Shown here one piece after another: positions 1 through 10,800 of a DNA stretch of 32,674 nt. Position numbers and translations under genes: made by a program. The notes beneath the pieces were generated by a model. It was not told the DNA's origin and did not search any database. It saw only the letters and a list, made by a program, of their open reading frames with translations. The stretch's first letter is position 1. Each line of letters starts with the position of its first letter. The DNA is taken from assembly GCA_016987375.1 (NCBI GenBank), contig PJRA01000263.1, positions 3,145,648 through 3,178,321 of the forward strand, written 5' to 3'. This stretch comes from Brachionus koreanus. Lineage: Eukaryota; Rotifera; Eurotatoria; Ploima; Brachionidae.

Positions 1-1317
1 ACAAGGAGTGAATAAGGAAAAAAAAAAATCTTGACAATTATACTAGTGATAATAATCAGCTCTAGCTATAATTTTATAGATTAAAATTAGTCTGACCTTT
101 ATTAATTGCTTATTAAAGTAAAAATCTCTTTTTAAATTTTGATAAATTTCCTTATTTTTCAATCATAACATTAAAAGAATAAAATAAAACATCTGAAAGA
201 TACTCTATTTTGTAGACAATGTCAAATCAAATATTTTTGTTTAAAATTAAATTCACGTCTAAATAAAATCATTTTAGTCTAACATTTTACCTTTAATTTT
301 GAGTATCTAAATAGAAGTTTTATTTAAAATTGAATATTCGTTTAAAATAAATTCATAAAGTTAAACTTACATCTTTTTTTAAAGAAGCTTAACATTAATG
401 CTAATTTTAAAATTAGTATGCTTATTTATTTTTATCACAAGTTATTTTTTGAAAAAAATTTAATTATCTGTTTGATTAAATTTAATTATAAAGTTAAAAT
501 TAAAATAAATCTTTTTTTAAAGTCTTAAAACCACAAGCTGTAAGCATAATTTGTATTTCACAAACTACATTTTTACTAAAAAAAATTGTCAATTAAATTT
601 TTTAATTTTTTTTTTCTATCACATAACAATAATAAAAATTACTTGAATAAAATGGAATGAAAGCCAAATTCTTAAGCCTCCAGCAATTGATATTAACTGT
701 TCTATTCTAGATTTTAAATTAACGCAATAATTTATTTACTTATTTATATTGGCGTTGGCTATATTGCGTTAAAACTATATTTAGAAATGTATTTTTATTT
801 TCTCTAAAATAACTATATTAAAATAAATCATAAAAAATTTTTATTTATTTTGAAAATTTAACTAAATGCTAATAAAAATAATTTTCTAATTTAAATGTTT
901 CTCATTTGCACATGAAAATATTTTGCTTTATTGAATATTTCCATTAATTCTTTAAAAGCCTATATATTTTGGACCGAGGGGGGATGGATAATGAAAAAAA
1001 TGAAAGTATATTTTTGTTCTAGATAAAGAATATTAAGCGATGTCCTTCTTAAATTTTTTAGTTTTTGAAATCAAAGTATCCTTTAAACTACCTTAAAAAT
1101 TTAATAAATAATTTTTTACATAATATTTTTAGAAATTTAGTTTCTAATATCTCTAATTTAAAGATATTCAGTGATAGTCTAAATTATAATAATAAATAGA
1201 CAATGATTATCATCAAAATCGAATCTTAAATTAAGAGAAAATAATTTTATGCTAATAGCATGCTAGCTTATTAAATCGGGCGCCTCAGGGTGCATTATAA
1301 AATAATTTGAAAATAAC
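1..1317 (-). other. Presumed intron 3 of the phosphofructokinase gene
   Basis: This AT-rich stretch follows the donor of PFK exon 3, read on the minus strand. I searched it for the next expected block of the enzyme (the region after the DSALHRII helix, containing the conserved MGRHCGYLA motif) and did not find it. The intron therefore probably runs past the left edge of the window. The only structure noted is an 11-bp perfect inverted repeat, TTAACGCAATA at 719-729 and its complement at 762-772. No RNA gene was recognised. Confidence 0.6.
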
Positions 1318-2172
1318 CTGAAAGCAGTTGTTACGATTGCATCAACAGCTTCTATGATACGATGTAGAGCTGAGTCAGCTCCTATTGTCATGTCTGTACC
1401 ACAAAAGTCATTATCAATTGAACCAACAAGACCAACAATATTTAAGAAGGAATAGTTTTCACGCTCATCTTTATTTATTTGCTTTGTTTCTAGCAGCTCA
1501 TCTAACAAAGAGCTCCATTCTTGCTTGAAAAGATTAGCACCAGTTAAACTACCATCACCGCCAATGCAGACCAAATTATTAATGCCATATTTGATCAAAT
1601 TTTTGGCCGCTTTTAGACGACCTTGACGTTCTTTAAAATCCATGCAACGAGCACTGCCTATCAGGGTTCCTCCCTAATTTAAAATTTAATACTTCTATAA
1701 AAAATTCCATCAAGTTTTCTACTTACTGCTCCAATGATTCCAGAAACACTGGCCCACGTTGCCAACTGTATATTATTTCCTCCATCTACCATGCCTTGAT
1801 AACCCTATTTAAATAAACAAAAATAAGGCAATTTAATATATTTAAAAGTAAAATTACTTCATAAATTAAATAAACTTTGCATCCTAAATAAATTCCCATT
1901 CTTACTGCGGCTCTGAGGGCGGCGTTCATTCCTTGTGCGTCTCCACCACTTGTAAAAATGCCCAAACTCCTTCCTTCATACTGGTTTTTGGTTACCGGCT
2001 TTCCCTCTTGACCCTCAACATAAGCGAAGCTCTTGGCTCTGGACACTTTTCGGTGAATACGCTCAATTTTCTCTACAGGATCGTCACCATCTTGGCTTCC
2101 TTGACCAAATGACACTTTGTGAACTCTAGGAGTCTTGGGTGAAATTGCATTTTCCAACTTTTGTTCACTCAT
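1318..2172 (-). CDS. PFK: ATP-dependent 6-phosphofructokinase, N-terminal part (3 exons, continues off the left edge)
   Basis: This is the glycolytic enzyme that phosphorylates fructose 6-phosphate to fructose 1,6-bisphosphate in the cytosol. Exons read on the minus strand are 2172-1858, 1804-1727 and 1673-1318. All have GT-AG borders; the first two end in phase 0 and the third in phase 2. The joined protein carries the ATP-binding [15 protein letters not shown] (from about residue 74), [37 protein letters not shown] and the catalytic loop [15 protein letters not shown]. This is an animal-type PFK, with every active-site residue visible so far intact. A poorly conserved N-terminus of about 70 residues precedes the catalytic core; it is longer than usual for animal PFKs and contains possible basophilic kinase sites (RKVS, RAKS). 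The start ATG sits immediately after a splice-acceptor-like TTTTTTAAG. It may therefore follow a 5'UTR intron or trans-splice site, or even be internal to a longer protein. The C-terminal half is outside the window. Confidence 0.93.
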
Positions 2173-5100
2173 CTTAAAAAATTCAATTTAATTCTTAAAT
2201 TATCTTTAGAAATTTTTTTATTATTTTGTATAGATTAGAATTTCATATCTGTATGGAAACACTTTCTAAAAAAAATTAAATTTTCGGAAATTTTTATATT
2301 CATATCCTGTTACCATTGACTTCAAAAAAAGCTAGGGCAAGATGTAAATAAGCCTTTGGAGTTAGAAAAAAAAAAGCAAATTAGTTTTATTTAGTAATAA
2401 ATTTTTTATTCGTGCAGGATTTTTCAAAATAGAAAAAATACAAAAGATTTTATAATAAATTATAATGAAAAGCTCTTAAGCAAAAATATTAATCTACACT
2501 AAAATAAGAAATGTATTTTTATAAAGGAAAATGTAAAATGCCAAAGCGTCATGTTTATGATATTAACAGTAAATATTTTATAATTTCGTAAGAAATCCAA
2601 TTTTTTTTAAATATTCACAAGCAAATACAAAATTCAATAATTTAAACAAAAACACATATAATTTTTTCTCTATTTTAAGCACCCTTCAGCAACTGCTCAT
2701 AATTATATTAAAATTTATGTGAGATTCAGATATTTGAAAATTTAAATAAATCAATATTATTGTAATTAGGATAGAAATAACCAATTTAAAACAAATGAAC
2801 TGCTCTTGAAATATAATGAAGAAGAACTAGAACAACAAATCTTTTATTGAGCTTAATTTGGTCAAGTAAGATACTGAAAATTAACCATTCATTTGAAAAT
2901 GTTTTTTGAATAAATAAATCAAGGTAATTATCCAAGGTAGAAATAATTTAAAAATTATAATTTCGAAGAATGCTTCAGCTTGATCGAAAACTTCAAATTG
3001 AACAATAAAATCTAAAGAGTTAGTTTGGAAAAGATAATTTAGTAATGCGTGCGAAGCAAAAATATAATTTGAAAAATTACTTTTATACAAATTTCAATTA
3101 GCTATTAAAAAAATAAAACGCGCTTATTTTAGACTAAGTTCGTGAAAAAAAATTTGATTATAATTTCATACTTGTGTTAAGATAAAAATAAAACAACTTT
3201 TTTATTATGGCTTTTTAGCTAGAAAACTTGATATTTGTAAAATTTTAAATTAGTTGCTTTTACATTGAGAAATAGAAAACATGAATTTTTTCAAAATTCA
3301 ATTTTATTTAAAATAAAAGAACAAATTAAAGCAAATTTTTAAAAGACAAAATGTTTTCTAGCACAACATAAAAAAATTAATCTAGAAAAAAATAATTTTA
3401 AAGCAGAATTGGACAATTTTTTTTTATAATAATAATGATTGAAAAAAATTTAATTAAATAATTTAATCATGATGCTTGTTTAATGCAAACAGCTCTTTTA
3501 CTGGGGAATTATGTTACCTACCAAACAAGATGATGAATGAATAATATTAAAAAATAATGAAAAATGAAAAATTTCTTATCTCAACAATGAATTTTGTATT
3601 CAGCAAAAAATTTTTTCTGTATATATATAGAGCTATAATATTTAATAATTCAATTTATAAATTTTAATTTTGATCAATAAAATATTTTGAAACTTATTTT
3701 GTTGCCAAAAATTGATGAACATTTTCCACAACAATTTTTTAATTTAATTCTTTTTTTTAACAAAAAAGTAAAAAAAAAAATTAAAATATAATTTTTTGAG
3801 TTTTCGATGAAAAATATTTTATGAGTTAAAAATTTTTAGTTTAAAAATTGAATAAATTAAGCTTGAACTTCGATTAAATCCAAGGACTTAAAGAAATTTG
3901 AATAAGATTTTTATCAAAATTGGGTATATGCATTATTAATATTTGATAGGATTATATTTGAAGAAAAATATAGTTATCCTTATGAAAAATATATTAAAGG
4001 CTCACATTTCAGTAAAACAAATTAATTAATTTGGAATTATTTTATTTGGAATTCTGTTAATTAAATGAAAAAAAATCAATTCTATTTCTGAAAAGATAAT
4101 GCATTAGATCTGCACAGGTAGTTAATTGATATTCTTTTTTATGCGCGATTCAGAAAGCTTATCGGTAAAAATAGATTGGAAATACCCTAAGATTAACTAA
4201 GAGACTGAAGAGTTTTCAATTAGATATCCTGTTTCAATTTTATTAGAATATCAGAATAGTTCTGAAAAGCAGATTTTATCTATTTTAAAATTACATGCTC
4301 TCTTGAAAAGTTTTATTCAAAATATCCTAGATTCTCGAATTGAGATCATCCACAAAGTTTCAGAAAAAATTAAAACGACTTGTTAAAAGATTAATTATCA
4401 GTTAATTATTTTAGAATTTTTTAATATTCAATTATTCTTCTAGAAAATATATGAGAAGATTTTGTTAGTAGAAAATTTGCCTTCAGATTTTTTTTCGGAG
4501 CTTGAAATCCGATTAAGTGTTTGCTAAAAAAATTCTATATAAAGTGTTTCTTTAAAAGCTCTAAGTTATTTTAAAGCAAATTTAATAGGATTTCAAAAAA
4601 AAAAAAAACAATAATTTCATATTTAAAATTTAATGATTAATTTCCGCTAGGTGATGCATCACAAAATTCAAATCATTGATTCGTACCCATAACCATTGTT
4701 CACTTGTTTAAGGTTTGTTTCAGGTAGATTTTCTTTGTTTCCAAGGCAAAATAGTCTTAATGCTTTGAAAAAAGGGGAAGCTTTTTTCCATGTCTAAACT
4801 CCTATTGTGTAATCAAATCGTGGGAGCAATAAAAAAAATCAGCTTCATTTATTTAACAAAACATTCTAAAAAGATATTTTTTTTATTGGAAAAATTAATG
4901 TTAAAAAAGTCTTGTTTAATATCAATATTTGTTGTATGCTTTTATTTTCCGAATGAGAAAAAAAACATATCCAGTATTCAGAAAAAAAAAGTATTAACTG
5001 TAAATATAATTATAATTTTAAAGGATTTAATAAGAAATGTTCCCTCTCAAGTACCATTTCAAAATCGATTCAAAAATACGTAAGTAATTTTCGAGTTGAA

Positions 5101-7888
5101 ATTCAATATTTAGTTACATTTTATTTTTAAGGCCAATTTACTAATCGGCTTAGAATACATCAACCTGAAAATCTTCGATCCTTTTATCCCATTTTTAAAA
5201 TTTATTTCTTTAGCTAAGTTATTCTTTTCCTTAATTAAAAAGCGCAGAAAAACTGTTTTTATTTAAATTCAATACATCTATCATATTTCCGCAAAATTTA
5301 ACTTTGAATTATAAAAACAATGTTCTTTTAACATACAAAGCCTTATTATTTCGTAAAAGAAGCTTGATTTCAATTCAATTTTGCATGAGCAAAATCTTCC
5401 ACTAATTTTTATTTTTTTCTTTGGTCCAAAAAAAAATTTAAAAATGAAAAATTTTTATTCACTAAAATCATGAGGAAAACAGAATTAAAATGCTGTTCAG
5501 TTTATTGGTAACAAAAAAAATTATTTATTGTTAATCTGTAATTCTTCGCCTAAAGCAAAGATTTGTTATATTTAACTTTCTAAAATGGTTTGATGTTATC
5601 AACTTTTCTTTTTCTTCTTTTTTTGTTTTTTATTTAATCAGCTCTTCTTAAAGAAATTTAAAATGCGAAATAATCGTTTTATTTAAAATAAGAAAAAAAT
5701 GAAAGCTGCTAATAGGCTTTGTTTTGTTCCTTAATTATTTTTTCAATAAATATTAATATCATCCAACACTATGAAAATGAGAATATTCGAGTTTAAGTAA
5801 ATATCAGATTGACATCAATAATGAGTATTACTGGGTACAAGAGAAGGAATTTTTAATTTTTAGCTTTTAATTAAATTTGAATTTAGAACTGAAATTTGTC
5901 AATAAAGAAAACGAATCAAAAGTTTTCTGCTTTTTCAATTCGATTTATTTTTTCTTCAATATTTAAGTACTTTAATTAGGAAATTAATTTTCATATTGTC
6001 AAAAAATTAATTTTGAATTTTTTTTTTAGTCAAGCCAAAAAATTTATTTGACGAAATTCGTAAAATTCACTTAAGAAATTAAGAGTCTAAATTTAACCTC
6101 AAGTGTCTGTGGGTAAAGCACTTAAAATTTTAGGAGAAAATTAATCAGCTCTGTTTCGAGAAATAAAATTTCTCGATTTGGATTTTGGAAGTCGGATGAT
6201 TTTTGGACAGTTGTGTGCTGGGTTGAAATTTTATCTAGACAGGACTAATTAATAGAAATAATTTATTCGAAAATTCATTGGGACAAAAACATTTTTCAAT
6301 TAAGAAACTATGAAATAAAAGCAAGATACTTTAATTATAAAAATAGATCATGGAGTAAATACTGATTAATAATTTTAGCAAAAGATATTCAAAAATACCT
6401 TTCGGAATTGATTTAATTAATCTAATAACATTAAATTTGCAAAACAATAAAAATTTACACAAAAAAAGCATTAGTTGAATGACAAATTTTAATTGTATTT
6501 CCAAGAACTATGACATGTTATCAATCAGCCTCAATTATTTAGAAAATAGACGCTAATTTAAATAAAAAAAAAATATTTTTTTTATTTTTTTCTATTATAG
6601 CATATCGACATATTGGCAATTATGGAAATTATCTATTGACGTAATCCGACGAGAAGCTATGATTTAAATGTGGGACCTAGTATATCTTAGAGAAAAATTC
6701 TTAATCTTTTATGTTTAATTAAAAATTGACGCAGAAATAAAATAATTCCTGAGCCGACCTTGTTTTGTGTATATTTATTTTATTTTCCAAGTCAATAATC
6801 ACTTCCTCTTTAATCAACAAAAGCTTTGTCCAAAGTCTAGAAAAATATGCTACTCCAACATAATTAGCAGATATTCAATCTATATAATCTCAGTTTGGCA
6901 TTATGGTTATTCAATACCTCATATAAAATGATTAGGTATGGTGTTACAATATATTTGTGACGAAAATCAATAATTGCAGAGTTAAAGCTAAGATTTTAAT
7001 TTTGTTCCCCACACATACACACACAAATAAAAGACAAACAAAAAAAAAAGGGTTAATTTTTATTTAAACAATTCAATATGCCGATTTAATATTTAGACAG
7101 TAGATGCAGTGTCAATTCAAATATAGAAATAATTGGAAAAAGTGTTTTAAGATTGAGAGAATTTTTTTAGGATTTGAATTAAAAGCTTTAATTTAACATG
7201 TCATGTCATTATCAATTGAAAATATAAGTCAACATTGAAAAAATTTCATCAATTTAAAGCATTTTGATGAATGAAATTTTTTTATTTCGTGTTTCAATTA
7301 AATAGTTCTAACTGTTCACCGAACTTTGAGTGATAGATTTTAAACTCATATGACAAAATTTTCTTTATCTATTTATTTTTATAAAGGTTTCATTTCCTTA
7401 TGGAAAAAAAATTATTTTTGCTTTGAAAATAAAGTTTCAACATTTGTTCTGATCTAGTCCCTTGATAAAGCAAAAACTTGTTTTATTTGCATATCCGTGT
7501 TTGTCTAGCTATTAGTATTGATTAGTTGAATTCTCTTTTTTGTTGGCAACCATGCCTCTATTGCCAAATTAGAATGCGAAAAATAAACATTAATTGCTCG
7601 ATTAAGAATTTTAATTTCGGAAGCTATCAAAATGAAAAAAAAAATAAATATTTTTTGATATTTATTTTTGGCTTTTTAATATTCGAGCTTGAAGCTTTGT
7701 CAAAATAAAAAAAAAAAAAAATTTAATATTGATTGTGAAAAAATTATGAAAATTTTTTTTTTCTTATTTCTTTCTTTGATCCGAGCTTTAAGATTCTTGT
7801 GGGAAAGTGGATAAATAATTAAATTTTTAAAATAAACAAAATTTTTTTTAGACTTTTTTATTGATTAATTTGAGTACCAGGCGCTTAA
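2173..7888. other. 5.7-kb AT-rich intergenic region between divergent genes
   Basis: This region separates the start of PFK (minus) from the start of the EF-hand gene (plus), so it should hold both promoters. I found no coding exon with recognisable protein similarity; the open frames in it are short, AT-biased and featureless. Small structures seen are a 12-bp perfect palindrome, GTGATGCATCAC, at 4651-4662 and a hairpin with a 9-bp stem and 3-nt loop at 6156-6176 (TCGAGAAAT/ATTTCTCGA). Undetected 5'UTR exons of either gene could lie here: the EF-hand start codon is preceded by acceptor-like AGs near 7850 and 7880. Confidence 0.55.
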
Positions 7889-10800
7889 ATGTCTAAGCTT
7901 GATGAATTATCTGACGAGCAGGATTACGAAAATCCGAATCCGACTGTAAAAAAGTCATTTAAAGACTCGTTTTTAAGCAATTTTAAATCAGGCAAAAGTA
8001 AAATAATATCAAAGCTTTCTTCTTCGCCAACCTCATTTGATGATACAAAATGCAAATCTAAGCAATGTGAACATGAATTAGACTTAGATAGTTCATTATA
8101 TTATCCTGTATCGTCTTGCTCCACGCTAAATGCTGACAATGCCATTACACGAAAAAATTTACGAAAAACAAAAAACATCCGATATAAACCAACCGTAGAT
8201 GCTTTTTTGAAAAATTCCTCTTTTTCATCGTCGACGTCAACTTCGCCACCGTCTCCTTTAACAGCTCATAAATACAGAACAAATAAGATAAAAGCAAAAA
8301 ATAATTTAACAGATCAAATTAATGTTCCAGAAACTTTGAATAGCAGTGTAGACAATGAAAGCGATAAAGGCTTAGAGGAAGACTTTAGTTCTTTTTTTAG
8401 TTCAAGAGAAGTACAAAATTCGTGTGAACAAAGCAAAACTAGACAGAGAACCATGGACAATGCTAAATTCAGACTGGCCAAAGGTGTTTGCTCCGGATCA
8501 CATCAGCCTAAAAATGACTTTCTTAATTCAGATTATGACGAAGAGGATTTTATGGACGCTTTTAGAATTTTTGACATAAATGGTGATGGAAAAATTACAG
8601 CCAAAGAGCTCAAAAATGTTTTGAAAGAGCTGGGTATCAAAATGGACAAAAATGATATTAAAAAAATGATCAAAGAACTTGACAAAGATGGAAATGGCAC
8701 CATAGAATACTCAGGTGGGGGTTATTTTATATCTTTCCTCATTTAAGTAGAATTTTTCACATTTTTTTTGTTGGATAAAGTTAATTTGTTTATTTTCAAA
8801 ACGAAAAAAGAAGCATTTAACAAGGAAAAATAAATAACTAATTAACTTAACTAACCCTATGCTCCACAAGGAGCATATAAGGAAAATAAATTCACTTAAA
8901 ATTATTTCTTTCTTTTAAATTGTATGAGTGAATCAAAAACTTTTTGATTTATTTAAATTTTTTTTAATCTATCAATATAAACCTTCCACTAGACAAAAAA
9001 CCAATTATTAACTAATTTTCAAAATATAAACCATTGATACATACAGTTTTTAGCCGCAAGTATACACCATAGCAGCAAGTAGTTTGATTCTTTTCTTCAC
9101 GACTTTTGGAAAAAAAATCATGACTACCTTTTTCAACTTGGTCTTGGTTAGTAAAAGGCCGCCTAAGAAAATGAGCAATTGAGTGAAAAAGATGATAATC
9201 AGAAGGAGAAAGATCTGGATTAAATGATGGATGAGGAAGAAGAAGTTCCATCCCTACGAACTCTTCTATTTTTCAATTGTTCTTCTAGCTTTATGAGATC
9301 TAGCGTTATCTGGAAGAAACAAATCTTACTTAATGTTTACTTAAAAGGGATATTTTTCTTGTAGTAAAAAAAAAGTTTAATTTTTCAGAATAAAATTCTG
9401 CATTTAAAGTACGACCGTTTGTTACAAGCTCAAAGTGTTTTACCCCTTGGAAATTCCACCATATATACACCATTTCATTTTTATCAAAGCAACCTGTTTT
9501 CATGACTAGCTAAGGCCCATATTGAATATATATTTAATGTCGTAATCTGTCAAACCATGAAGAACAACTCGGAAACATCTGTTATTTTTGTTAATCATAT
9601 TAAGGTGACGAGATATCGCGGATTGTGATATGTATAGGTTATTTAAGAATTGGCGATTACTAACCTTGGAGTTGTTAAAAAAATTGCGTTACATTATCGA
9701 ATTTTCAAAATTTTCATTTAAAAGTTTCATTGTATAAAATTTTTTAAAATTAAATAAACAAAGAGTTAATTTTGAAGAGCATTCAATTCTGTTTATTTTA
9801 ACATATAATATGACTTTAAGTTTTAGAATTACAAAGACGCTAAAATCAAATATATCCAGACTCAACATAAAAGCTAAATCAAGAAAAAAAATAATCTATT
9901 TTTAATGTAACTAGAATTATTTTATTCTATGACCCGATTTCTATTTATAACTCTAATTAGTTTAAAAAAAGCTATTTGTAATTAAAATACCGTAAAACCT
10001 TGCGATATCATGCATGGGGTAACTATTGATTCTCATGTTAAAATCGTCACCGTTGGGATGCGTGCATAAAATTGCAGATTTCATGATTTGACGCGGCGTT
10101 AAAATTCAAAAAACTATTAAACCCGCACCATAACTCAAATTTACTTAATAATTTTCAGTTTTTTATGTGGGGTAAAGCCCGCATTTTCGGTTATTGACCC
10201 AGGATTAATAACAAGTATTTTGAATTTTAACGCCGCGTCAAATCATGAAATCTGCAATTTTATGCACGCATCCCAACGGTGACGATTTTAACATGAGAAG
10301 GATGGGCAAAATAAAAATAAGTTTACATTTTTACATTTTCAAATTTTTAGATTTTTGGTGCAATATTTCAGAAAATTTTTAACTTTTATTTTGTTCACCA
10401 AATAATTTGAGAGAGATTTTTTAATTTTCTGAAAAACTGCACAAAAAATCTAAAAATATGAAAATGAAAAAAAGTAAAATTATTTTCATTCTGCCGAAGG
10501 ATGGTCGCTAATGCGTGCACTAAAACCTAAGAAACAAAAGTTATCCCATGCATGATATCGCAAGGGTTTACGGTACTAGCAAATGCTAAAAAATTAAAAA
10601 TGAAAGAAATAATTCTCTCACGCTTATTAAGAATGAAAGGAATAGTTTTCTCAGAGTTGTTAAAAAGTCATAAAGTCAAAGTCAAGTCAAATAACTAAAA
10701 ACATTTTCAATGACTTGAAAATGTTTTTTTCAAAAAAAAGTCTTTTGACTTGACTTGAAAATTTTCTTCAACTCAAATATCTGACTTGACTTTCAAAAGA

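Larger units (their letters stand above)
9988..10575. mobile_element. Non-autonomous DNA transposon with 36-bp terminal inverted repeats
   Basis: The first 36 bases (9988-10023, beginning TACCGTAAAACCTTGCG) reappear as the reverse complement at 10540-10575 (ending TTTACGGTA), matching at 34 of 36 positions by my count. The outermost TA at each end could be a TA target duplication, which would suggest a Tc1/mariner/pogo-type origin; this is inference. No transposase is encoded. Inside are a perfect 80-bp inverted repeat and a second, nested inverted-repeat element, each listed separately. Confidence 0.85.

Noticed and set aside
2881..3090. 69-codon minus-strand open frame upstream of PFK
   Set aside because: It is rich in Phe, Ile and Leu with no domain or conserved pattern. 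It is too short and compositionally biased to support.
4790..5083. 97-codon open frame in the PFK/EF-hand intergenic region
   Set aside because: The translation is dominated by Lys, Ile, Phe and Leu from AT-rich codons. It has no recognisable motif and no good splice context, and long AT-rich stretches produce such frames by chance.
7889..8746. The EF-hand gene as a single-exon protein with only two EF-hands
   Set aside because: The frame after 8714 departs from the EF-hand pattern at a GT donor, and the exon at 12164 resumes exactly with the expected E-F-V and two more EF-hands.
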